Below, piece by piece: positions 21,301-32,142 of a stretch of DNA of 64,000 nt; position 1 is the first letter of the stretch; each line of letters begins with the position of its first letter. A program made the translations under genes and the position numbers. Where the stretch lies: the NCBI GenBank assembly GCA_963580455.1, contig OY756958.1, positions 5,778,501 to 5,842,500 on the forward strand, in the 5' to 3' direction. The notes beneath the pieces were generated by a model. It ran no database searches and was not told the DNA's origin. It saw nothing but the letters and a program-made list of their open reading frames with translations. The DNA comes from Euonymus europaeus (Eukaryota > Streptophyta > Magnoliopsida > Celastrales > Celastraceae).

Positions 21301-22807
21301 AAATAGCCCAAATTTTTGTAGCCCAACATTAACTCAAATCTACATGACATGCTTTATAACCGTATGACATGAAAAATTAAAATTTTAGAAAATAAAATAT
21401 CTTATTTGAAATTTCACAGAACTTTTTTTCTTTATTTTTTCTTAAACGAAATTTTAAAACACTTTATTTCTTAAAATACATAATAAATTTCGAAAAAAAT
21501 TACATATCCAAAATTAACAAGTAAAGATCTATCCAACAAGATTCATCATCTATAGGTTTTATTTACTCATTTTCAATTACATTGTTATTAATTACATTAT
21601 TTTTTGTACTAATATATGAATTACATAGGTTCTAGTGTTTATTTGTTTTTCTTTTCTAAAATTTTATTTATTCAATAACTTATCTATCTATCTATATATA
21701 CCTAAGAACAATTACAATAAGGGACATTTGATGGCCTATCAAAAATGGGACCCACTTCTATTTCACAAAAATACATCTTTCAATACAATCAAATCATTAT
21801 AACACATATTTCAATAAAAAATGTTATACAACCCAACTCAACCAAAGTCTACATAGCATTCCATGTAGGTGGGTCATGCTGAACTTTTTCAAAAATGAAC
21901 TACACACATTTTTTTATTTAATTTTTAATAAAAGAAATTTTAAAACATTTTTTCTCTAAAAATACATGTTAGATTTTGAAAAAAATTACATATTCGAACT
22001 TAGCGCGTAAAAATCTTTCTAATAAGACCCATTGTCAATAGTTTTTATTGCGTTTTTTCAGTTACATTGTTTTTAAAAACAATGCAATTCATATATGTGA
22101 TGTGTAAACTGTTTATTCGAGTTGAAATTTTGTTACACTATCATAGTAGAATATATAATTGTTATTTTTTTGCATTTTTATTGAAATTATATTGGGTACC
22201 CTCACCCGTTAAGTTTTAGTAGTTAGGGTTTAACACTTGAGACATTTTAATAGCAAATCCGAGTTTTTTAGGTTATGACATGAAAATTCGATACAGGAGT
22301 TCGTTAGGGTTTAGCGAATTTGTTCCCCTTGGGATTTATAACACTTATTGTTTAGGTTACAACATGAAAATTCGATACACGAGCTCGTTAGAGTTTAGCG
22401 AATTCGTTCCCCGTAGGGTTTAACACTTATTGTTTAGGTTACTGTATGAAAATCGATACGAGCCTATATCAGTACCTATAAATAAACACTAGAATCTACG
22501 CAATTCACATCTTAGTACAAAAAAAATGTAATTAAAAATGATTGAATTAAACATATCGATGATGGATCTTGTTGGATAGATATTTACTTGTTGATTTTGG
22601 ATATGTAATTTTTTTCGAAATCTAATATGTATTTTAAGAAATAAAGTGTTTTAAAATATCGTTTAAGAAAAAAAAACAAAGAAAAAATGTGCGAAATTTT
22701 AAATAAAATATTTTATTTTCTAAAATTTTAATTTTTCATATCATACGCTTACAAAGCATGCCATGTAGACTTGAGTTATTGTTGGGCTACAAAAACTTGG
22801 GTTATTT
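21301..22807. mobile_element. Foldback-type element with about 340-bp inverted arms
   Basis: The left arm (about 21301-21648) and right arm (about 22470-22807) are inverted copies. They start AAATAGCCCAAATTTTTGTA and, inverted, AAATAACCCAAGTTTTTGTA. Between them a third, directly oriented partial copy of the left arm lies near 21836-22110, beside a GGGACCCACTTCTATTTCAC segment and an 83-bp tandem repeat. No reading frame of note. I could not settle a target duplication. Confidence 0.75.
22270..22465. repeat. About 83-bp tandem repeat, roughly 2.5 copies
   Basis: Units start AGGTTA at 22270, 22354 and 22436. They share AAAATTCGATAC, GTTTAGCGAATT and GTTCCCC. They lie within the foldback element. 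Confidence 0.85.
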
Positions 22808-22819
22808 AGCATTACCCTA

Positions 22820-23120
22820 TTTCAATATATACACATTACCAAAACATATCTCCCAATACTGCCACATCAGCAAAATACATCTTCCAATACAAAACCATTA
22901 TTCAACCATCCTCTTTCATTCTCTCATTCATTCTCAAATAAAATTATACCAAAATTCATAATGGATTCCACACTTTTACAAAAGGTCAAGTTACATCATC
23001 ATCCATATCAGCAAAACACATCTTTTAATATAACCAAATTAGCAAAATATATTTTTTAATATAATCACATAAAAAACACACATTCTCATATATTATCTCT
23101 TTCCCTTAAATGACTTATTA
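22820..23120 (-). repeat. Dispersed MITE-like repeat related to 30780-30965
   Basis: CACATCAGCAAAATACATCT-type phrases, followed by TACATCATCATCCATATCAG, recur here. They match the reverse complement of 30780-30965, so this is one repeat family in two orientations. Ends not resolved. Confidence 0.5.
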
Positions 23121-23575
23121 GATTATAGAAAAATGGAAGGAAAGATGGTGTTTTAAAGAGTTTTCGTGATGTCACGACAGCATCTCAAAACATGACACGT
23201 CAACTTTTAAAATAATTTGTGTCTTTACTTTATTACTTTTAAAATAAGAAAAACAAAAAACACGTCTCAAATTGAGAGCAATGTTCACACAAATCTACGA
23301 GAAGATGCGCCTATTCAATTCTCTTTGACCCATTTCTTGCATCAGTTTCTTCATTTAATTTCGGACTTCTTGATTTTCTTTCTTTAATTAAATATAGAGG
23401 ATTGGATTTGAACGTGTACTCTTGATCATTGTCGAATTCCAAGAGAATTCACGAAACCGTCTCTTGCTGTAGTCACTACAATCAGGTATTGTTTCTCCAT
23501 CCTCTTTGAAATTTTTTGATAAACTTGCCCCGCTATGTGCTCCTTGTTAGGAGTACCAATGTTAGGGGCACTCAA

Positions 23576-26500
23576 ATGGAACTTCGATCAGATGTGAATA
23601 TCCTGAAAACTACCAATCTGGAGTACGGAAGTGGTTAAGTCTTGGTTTTTGATTTTTTTTTTAGGATTCATTACCATCGTATATTTTGGGTTTTTGTGGC
23701 TCTCGTCGTGACTAGATCTCTCCATTCTAGTGATGAATTTTCATTGGTTTTGTCCAGCATGCAGAAAGCTAGTTCATAGTTCTTACGTTGTTATGTTTGT
23801 TCATGATTCTCAAGGTTCAGCGTGCAAAAATTCCATTCAGTTTGGTTTTGCAGTTGTTGTTTGATTATTACATGGATTATGTCATCGTTTTTATTTATTA
23901 TTTCTTTGATCGCAGGGAATTCCAAGAAGAAAACTCAGGCAAATCTTCTGTGTGTTATCTCACCGGGTATTAGCTTCTCTCCTCTTTTGACCATTTTAAG
24001 GTTTTAGATATTCAGACAAATATTTATAGCTTATCTTCCCATTGATCAATTTGTGTATAGGGTTCCTTTGGATGTATGTATTTGTTTTTGTTTTGTGTCA
24101 ATCTATATGGTTGTGTATTCCATTTGCCTTATTAGTTTTATTTTCCCTTTTTGCTCTTATTTGCCCTGTTTGGGATATTTTACCCTTAATGAGGTTTTGG
24201 TGAACTGAGACTTTAAATGGGTTCTGCAGAGATGATTTAATGGCAATAGAGTCAAGTAACAAGTCAAGACACATTGATGTGGTACTCTGCTCTTCCTATA
24301 TCATGATTTGCAGTCAAGTTCCGTTGGTTGTTTTCATGGTTGAACACCATACCCCCAGACATATCACATTGGTTGTTTGACAAAGGCATTAATGCACCTT
24401 AATCCTGTTCTATATGGTTCTTGCCAAGTTTTTTTTTGTTGTATTCTGCCTCCTCATTTGATGGAAATTCATTTTCTTATTTACCTTCTCTTTCATCAGC
24501 AATGGTTTTATCTAGAACACTATACATTTTTACTTCAGAAGTTCATTGCAAATGAATAAGCCAACTACTAGCAGCTTGGATTGGTAGGGGTGCATTTTTT
24601 TTAATTGGAGATGGGATAAAGCTAACACTTATTCAAGAACCAATATTTGCAGTGAAAAAAAAACCCTTTATTTGAGTATTTTCTTCTAAAGGTTTTGGTA
24701 GTTCATGAAATGACTTGATTTTGTAATGTGAGCTTTGCTTTTAGGATCCCAGCTCAACAAATGAGCTGGACTATGAACAATTTGGTCATGAAGATTATGA
24801 TGGTGACAATGGTGAGCATTTTTGCTCCATTGAAGAAGATTTTAATTTGATTACCAAACTCAGAATTTCAGGATCAGTGATATGCGACTTCTCTTGGAAG
24901 GTCTTCCAAAAACTACTAATACATTAAAGAAGCCATAATATTGGGTAACTAGAGACAATGGTTTTGTGTTTTACTATATGTGATTTTCGAATATGATTCA
25001 TTAACCTCAAGCATGTTGTGGATGTTATCGAAACTTCTATAAAACAATAGACTGCATATTCAAACAAATTGCATTTGATAAGCTCTCACTAACCCATCAA
25101 AAGTTTTTTTCCAGCATATTATTTGAAATACATAACAAAAAATATTGGCGTGTCACTAAAAATAGCAACAAATATTAGGTGAAATTTCAAAAAGTGCTTG
25201 AAAAAAAAATTATTTGCAAAACCTTATGATATTTTGCACTTTTTTGGAGTTATTTCATTTTACATAGGGTTCTTGGTTAACTCTGTAACTATTTAATTTG
25301 AACAACCATTATAAGTAACTGAACTATATATATATGTGTATATATATATATATATAGGTAAAGCTCTGAGGGCGATACTGGGGGAGTTGAACCCCTGACT
25401 CTATGTCCATTTGTTGAGGTGCAAGTCCACCTGCCCTACAAGGACTCCTTGATAAGAAGTTGAACTTTACCTCTCTTTTTTACAATGCAAAAGACATTTT
25501 CTATAGTGGTACCAGTTGTAGCTATTTAATTTGTCCGACCATGATAAGTAATTGAACTACCTATATAATATATAGGTACCCAATGGTGAAGGCTCATTTT
25601 AGCATTACGTATTAATACAATGGTGTGCCTGTGAGCACTGTGACTCGTAGTCATGTTCATCATGGAGATAAACTCGAAAGGTTTATTGACTTGGATTTTA
25701 AGTGGTGGCAAGAAAAGATGTTGTTTTATTTTACCACCCTTAACCTTACCAGGTTTGTGTCTGAGACTCAACCAACTGCAACTAGTGAGATTAATGTTGC
25801 TGAGATGGAAGACTAGAAAAAGTGCGACTTCCTATATATGCAAGAATTATATCCTTAACAGTTTGGACAATGTGTTATACATTGTATATAGTCCTTTAAA
25901 ATTTGCTAAAGATCTTTGGGAGTCTTTGGATAAAAAGTACAAGGCTGAGGATGCCAACTTGGCGGAATTCATATTCGAACGATTCCTGGAGTACAAAATG
26001 GTGGACTCCAAAACAGTTGTTAGCCAATTTCCTGATCATCATCTCGTAAGGTATGACTTTGCATGAATCCTTCCAAGTTGCTTGTGTGATTGAGAGCTAC
26101 CTTCTTCATGGAAAGACTTCAAGAATTACCTAAAGCACAAGTGAAAGGAGATGAACCTAGAGGACTTGATAGTTTAATTGAAGATTGAGGATTGACTGCT
26201 ACCTCCTATTGTTATATCATCGACATATAATAATAAAAGAGCAATTTTAGAATTTTCTCTATAATAGAATAAAGAATAACTTGATTTTGGTTGAAGGAAA
26301 CCATAGTCTATTTAACTAGCAAATTGGCTGAGTTTGATATCCAGGAGAGGGTTTCATGTAAACAGTTTAATTAAGTGTACCATGTAGAAAAGCATTATGC
26401 ACATCAATATGTTCTGTTATCCATTGATTCATGCTTACTAATGATAGAAATAATCTAACAGTGGTCATTTTAACTATTAGGGAAAATGTCTCAGTGTAAT

Positions 26501-28778
26501 CAAAAACCCTCATTTTGATTATACCCTAGTGCTACTAGTCTTGCCTTGAATCTCTCAATAGAACCATCAGCGTGTTGTGTAATCTTAAACGCCCATTTAT
26601 AGTCAATAGCTTTCCTACTTTTAGGTAAGGGAACTACTGTCCATGTATTATTTTCTTGTAGTGCTCTCATCTCTTGATCCATTGCTTCACACCAATGTTA
26701 ATCTTATGAGGTTGTTTTATAATTAGTTGGTTCTATAGGACTAGATATGGAAGCCAAATATGTTATGTGCCTATCAGAAAAATTGCAGTCATTAAAACTT
26801 TCCTTTTAAGTATTTTGACCTTACCATTATTGAATTACATTCATAATCTGTCAGATATTTTGGCTTCTTTCTATCTCTTTTGGTTTGCATTTTTTCATTT
26901 CCTAGATCATTTATGCTCACTGTGTCTTGAATTTCAACTTTATCACTAGATTGTTGATCATTGTCTCTCTTGTTAAGATCATCCTTAAAAGGAAATTTCT
27001 CCCTCTCCTTGATTTAGTTCACGTATCGAAAAATTGGTACTTTCTCCTTTTCCTATTGATGTATTGCGCTTCTCTATTTTAGCACTATTTAAGAGGCTAA
27101 AATTAAGAATTTAGTACCTCACTTGACTACTGAGTTGGACAGAGTGGAAACTCTGGAAGTTGTCAAACGAAAGAATGATGGGGTGCCATATAATGCGATG
27201 ACGTGTCAGCGGATAAGATGTGGCAGTCCTGAAATGAGGTGTAGGACTAGGAACGGTACACGCATCAGTGGACATGCAGGGGCGAAAATGGAAACATTAG
27301 GGTCTTCCGGTTCGGTATAAGTCCCACTCGTAGTCTCTCCTTGATTTAGTTCACGTATCGAAAAATTGGTGTGCCTTTTTCTTTTTTTGCATACTTTGCG
27401 ATTGTTGTGAGCTAGGGAGATTGTGGATTCTTAGAGTGATTCTTGGTGCTAATGGTGAGAGAGGCAAAAAAAAGTGGGATTTTATGAAAGGTTTTTTATG
27501 GGTATCTCAATCATGGTTTCATGAGTTTTGCTTTGCTGTGCTGTAGTTTGGATCTGACGCGAAGGAAATAACTCCTCATCACTGGCTGACCCCGCTTCTG
27601 CTAGATGAACCAGGTGCCCCTTTTTCCATCTCTCAATAACTATTATAGTTTTTTTCAATTGGAGTTGAATTCTTCTGCAAATTCCATATAAATTGGAATA
27701 ACACTTGGTAATTATGTCTTAAGATTGCATTTTAATCATTTCTATTGTGGAGCCATAAATTTAGAATTTTGATCATTTCACACAGGCATGAAACTTTGGA
27801 GCAGCAAATGGTTTATCTTTGCTATGCAAAACTGCTCTTGGAACGCTCTGTTTCTACGTCTGCTAAAATTGTTACTTTGCAATTCTATCTGTGTGATTTG
27901 CTGCGTGTGGGTGGCATAGGAGTGGTGGTTTTCAATACCCCTTTTTCTTATCTTCTATTGAGGGATTTTGATGTTGTTTAAATGATAATGCCCCCAACTG
28001 AACATAAGATCAACACCATAGTATATCGGATAAAGAAAGGACCCTATAAGATCTCAATATTAGGCTTAATTTTTTTACCTAATATTGGATGACATAAGAC
28101 TTGTAAGACAGTGGAATTGGTTTTGAATTACAAAGTATACCATCTTCTTTAGATTTATCATCAACACTTATGGTGCCATGATTGAAATGTACCTTCCCCA
28201 AGAAATTGACAGAAAAATCATTTTATTGAAGACAACTTTTTACTTGATCATCAAGGTTTCTATCTTTTCATTAGTGACAACTTACCCGTGGTGAAAAAGG
28301 ATTTATTTATCTCTATTGTTTGTGATGATAGAAAACCATATAAGGGATAAAAATAGAGTGGATGGTGTCATGGTGCAATATTTTTCTTTCTCTATCAACT
28401 GTTCCCTCTAAAATTTCTATCATTATGACAGAGAATTTGAAATACCGGGGTCCATGACTATAAAAATTAAAGGTAAATTCTTCATGATTCTATTTTGAAT
28501 TTCTGCACTACATGTAAATGTTGTCTTTTTCTACATCAAAATTGGCTTGCACTTTTGATTTTGCATTGCTTTATGATTCATTTGCTAATAATGGAAGTTT
28601 ATGCATGTATTTTTGTTATACAAATATGCATGCATACACTCTTCAGAGTAATTGATCAATCGAATAGGCAAACTAATTACTCTAAAGAAATCATTATATT
28701 TATGTAATTTATTTTTTCAATGTGGAGTGGCTTGCAGGTACTAGAATTTTGTTGGCATGCCACAACTTTGACTCTCAG
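23576..28778 (+). CDS. Putative unrecognised gene, partial exon chain
   Basis: I do not recognise this protein. Exon-like blocks with GT/AG borders are 23576-23633, 23916-23966, 24232-24281, 24745-24811, 27547-27613 and 28738-28778. The first four join in phase to [51 protein letters not shown] and [20 protein letters not shown]. The last two join to [20 protein letters not shown] and [14 protein letters not shown] direct join of exons 4 and 5 would hit a stop, so at least one exon of length 3n+2 is missing or lost. Copia fragments occupy that gap (25.6-27.0 kb). The third exon needs the acceptor ending CAGAG at 24231. The first exon could extend 5' in frame. A 5'-UTR exon ending near 23484 is possible. 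No stop codon was located. It may be a decaying gene. Confidence 0.4.
25358..25470 (-). mobile_element. Possible tRNA-derived SINE fragment
   Basis: On the minus strand the text reads AGTCCTTGTAGGGCAGGTGG, then GTCAGGGGTTCAACTCCCCC, then a TA-rich tail. The GGTTCAACTCC block matches a Pol III B box and the upstream piece could be a weakened A box. No target duplication was resolved. Confidence 0.4.
25625..26190 (+). pseudogene. Copia gag fragment
   Basis: Reads [20 protein letters not shown] and [10 protein letters not shown], then, in shifted frames, [14 protein letters not shown] and [13 protein letters not shown]. This is the N-terminal half of a copia Gag of the UBN2 type. A stop at 25814 and frame changes mark it as dead. 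It lies in the presumed intron of the unrecognised gene and faces the opposite way from the copia piece at 26200-27040. Confidence 0.8.
26200..27040 (-). pseudogene. Copia pol (RT) fragment, minus strand
   Basis: Minus-strand frame 26682-26500 reads [20 protein letters not shown] and [30 protein letters not shown], the start of a copia RT. Further on (about 26450-26220, broken frames) come [14 protein letters not shown] and [10 protein letters not shown], the catalytic YVDD block. The stretch 26700-27040 probably encodes the integrase-RT linker. No LTRs were seen. Confidence 0.8.
27003..27038 (+). repeat. 36-bp direct repeat, copy 1
   Basis: CTCTCCTTGATTTAGTTCAC continuing to AAAAATTGGT recurs exactly at 27335-27370. 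The pair brackets about 300 bp that resemble neither the copia fragment nor the gene exons. Confidence 0.9.
27335..27370 (+). repeat. 36-bp direct repeat, copy 2
   Basis: Identical to 27003-27038. The 332-bp spacing suggests a local duplication or the edge of a small insertion. Confidence 0.9.
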
Positions 28779-30779
28779 GTAGATTACTTTACTTTTCAAC
28801 TTTGATTGGGTCCTTCCATGCCTAGTACTAAAAAATGCTTTATTCGGTTAAATAAATATGTGGTCTTCATGATTCAATATGTGTGCTTTGTGAATGTGCG
28901 GAATTTTGTGTTTTTTTATGGAATCATTTAAGTTGTACATCAATTTCATCTTTATGATTTTATTTGTACATGATCATTTTTCACTATTAAAGGGACGATT
29001 CACATGTATGGCAGACAAATATGTTTAGATGTATCTGCCCCAAATTTTTTGTATGAGAATTGATGATGACTTCTCAAATTGTTGGCATAGCTATTATTTG
29101 AGAAATTGATGTCTCTGTAACTATCATGATAGATCATCTATTGATCCGTTTTGCACTTTTTATGTTTGTCTTTTTTTTTTTAATCTTGGCTTTCTTGGTG
29201 TAGTATTCTAGATGGTAGGTCACTTTTACTCTCGGCTTCAATCTTTATATGTTTAGAATGCTAAAACTGGAATGGTTAGATGGAAAGTTTTAAATTTAAA
29301 TTTTTGAGCATGCTTTCTTGGTGTAGTATTCTAAATTTTTATGTCCAGTATTCTATGTTCAGATAACGAGCAGTTCCTCAACCTCTTTGATGCTCCTCAC
29401 CTCATCTGTGGAGTCTCTTTCGATAATTGCTCAGCAGCTTTTGTCAAGTTCATTAATCCTCTTATTTCTTTGCCACATTACTCTTCCTAAGTAATATATG
29501 AAGGACTTGAACAGTTCAACCATGGCTTTCCACCACATTGCCAAGTGGAGGTTCTGAAATTGTAACTCGATGTGCGACTTACAGGTCAGGGTGCATTCAA
29601 TTCCATAAATGACTGCACTATATCTATTAATTTAGAGTTTTTCTTTTTCATTTTTTTAAAATATGTGAGCTCTCTTTTTAATAGACTACATAGTTGATTT
29701 ATTTAATATCTTCAGCAAAAAACTAGACCTATGACAATCGCAATAACTTTAGATGATGAAATAGAGAACAAGCTCTACCGTTGTAATATTCTAAAGAAAT
29801 TTTCATTATGAAGGCGCCGGACTATAAAATGTCTTCTGTATTTGATATGATTTGTAGAGTATGACCTTTAAAGTATTAGGATTGACTTTCTCATGAAGGC
29901 AATGTCTAATGGGACCACCAAAGAGGGTTTGGATATGGTAGAAGCATAGGGTATTCGACCACTTTCATTTGCCACCCATGCCACTCTATAAACACATCAA
30001 AACTACACCACTTTCGTTTCCCACCATAACTGATCTTCTCTGGTACTAACTAAAATAAAAAAAAGGCAAAAGTGACAGAAGTTTTCCTAATTTGGGAGGC
30101 TACACACATTTTAATTGAAATATATAGAACTTAAGTTCATGGGCCCTAAGCCCAAACCACTGCCAACTTTCATTTGAAGAAAATGCAAATGGGGAATAAA
30201 TTATGATAAAGATATACTACTTTCATGCAAATGAACAATTTCAGTTAAATTCTCATGAAAGAATCCAACGATTGCAAATCAGAACATAATATTCCAGGGG
30301 TTTTTTTTCGTTCTTTGCATTTTTTATTTTTCCTCCTTTACTAATTTGATCCTCGGAGTCTCTTTAGTGGGTGCACCCAACCGGTGCGAATAGTTTTCCG
30401 TCTGTCGCTTTCTTCTTCGTCTTTGTATGTTGTGGTGACACACATTAAACTTTCTTAAAATTTTATCAATTGTCATCTACATGTATCAATTAAAGAAAAC
30501 TTGATTATATAGAGTGCTTGTGCAGCTGAGATTACTTAAAACTATTTGAACTAAAATCATGCATCAGCTTTTGGTCGAAAATGAAATTGTTCATTTTAAT
30601 TTGCATTGGTTGAAGCATCATTCTGTTAAGTTTAGGTTCAATACTATGTCATTTTATTTTTATCTTGTTTTAGTTCAACACGATGCCGTTTCTGTTTACA
30701 CAACATCGTGTTGCTTATTTTCTTTTCTTCCCGTTGATGACTTGACTTGCATCTTGCAGGTACCGTTGTCCTTCTTTTA
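28779..30779. other. No supportable gene
   Basis: AT-rich sequence with short frames. A GC-normal patch at 29360-29580 looks exon-like in composition and ends TTACAG/GTCAGG, but I could not place it in frame with any neighbour. Confidence 0.4.
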
Positions 30780-30965
30780 TAAGGGCACTTGCAATGGTGT
30801 TAAGTTAATGGGCCAACAAAGTTATTGTGTTTTGCTGATGTGGCTGTATTGAAAAATGTGTTTTGTTGATGTGGTTATATTGAGATATGTATTTTGGTGA
30901 TGTGGATGATGATGTGGCTTGACTTTTTGTAATAAATGTGGGACCCAGCCTTGATTTCCTCTTCT
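30780..30965 (+). repeat. MITE-like repeat, inverted relative of 22820-23120
   Basis: Starts AAGGGCACTTGCAATGGTGT and carries repeated TGATGTGG(C/T)T phrases, ending GTGGGACCCAGCC. It matches 22820-23120 in reverse complement. Confidence 0.55.
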
Positions 30966-31089
30966 TCATAGCTTGTAAATTAAGTCTTACATCTGTAATC
31001 CTCTCTTGAATCAATGAAGCCAAGTTTGATTCTTATTTCATCACTTTGAATTCATTTTACATTCAACAGTATTTAATTTCTCCTCTCCT

Positions 31090-32142
31090 CTCCTTTAGGG
31101 TCCTAAATCACAATCATACGACAGGCTTCTTGTGTGCTTTGAATCGATTGCTGTAAAATTATACAGATCTAACAAGTGTGCAAAACTCAAATACCAAAAC
31201 ACTCAAGCTGAGACTGCATATGACTAGTCATTTAAATATACAATTACATCAACCAGTTTTCCAAGGGCGAGCGAAACAAAATCTAATTTCTTCAGACTTG
31301 TTCAGTGTCCACTAGGGTTTCTATTCCATGACAGATAAGACGGATCGCCAAGACGCCTGGAAATAAGAAACAAAATGCAAGCAATATCAATTAGAGAAAC
31401 TCCAAGCATTGAAACTATCCACAACATAATTTGCACATTATGTCAGCCTTGATTATCGCATGCAATCAAATTGGGGTACAGAAGCATTAAAACTAGATGT
31501 CTTAACCAGATCGTTTAGAAAATATATTCAATCTCTAGAATAAGGCAACATGTTTCATCGAAAGAAAAGAACTTCAATTCTGGCAACTAAAAAGCTGAGG
31601 TGCACCCGACGAGAGAGGAATTATTGGCAAAACCAAACACATAAGAAATCCCCTATAAAAGAAATATGGCTATATAAACAGTTCCAAAGCAAGATATGGA
31701 AACCAAGTTAACCCAGAAACAGGTTAGGCAGATCTAGAAGGATCCTTGCCAAAAATAAAAAACTTAAAATAAGTTGAGTCCAAATAATAAAAGGGAGAAC
31801 ATGGCTGAAAGGCCCTGTTGACAACCTAACTCCTAGGAATAAGAAGGATAGATGAGGTCATGAAATCCATCTAATCTTTCCATCCACCACCATTTGAAAG
31901 TTTAAACAAACTGGCACTAATACTTATCTAAATGAGGAACTCCTGAAGAGTGAAAAAGATCATCATGAAGTTATCAGGCACTCGGAAGGTAACAACTCAG
32001 ACTATGATTGCCATTAATAGTCTCTGCCCTCAACTAGTAAATTGAAATGACAAACCAAAATTAAGGAAACAATTTTTATAGAATGCAATAAGTAAATGTA
32101 AGTACATTGTTTTCCCACACATCGGAACGAGGCATGGATAGA
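31090..32142. other. Intergenic, no gene seen
   Basis: No coding pattern or clear repeat. The right part probably includes the decayed 3' flank of the subtilase relic. Confidence 0.45.

Noticed and set aside
29360..29600. Exon-like patch ending TTACAG/GTCAGG
   Set aside because: All frames contain stops or cannot be joined in phase to the exons at 27.5 and 28.7 kb.
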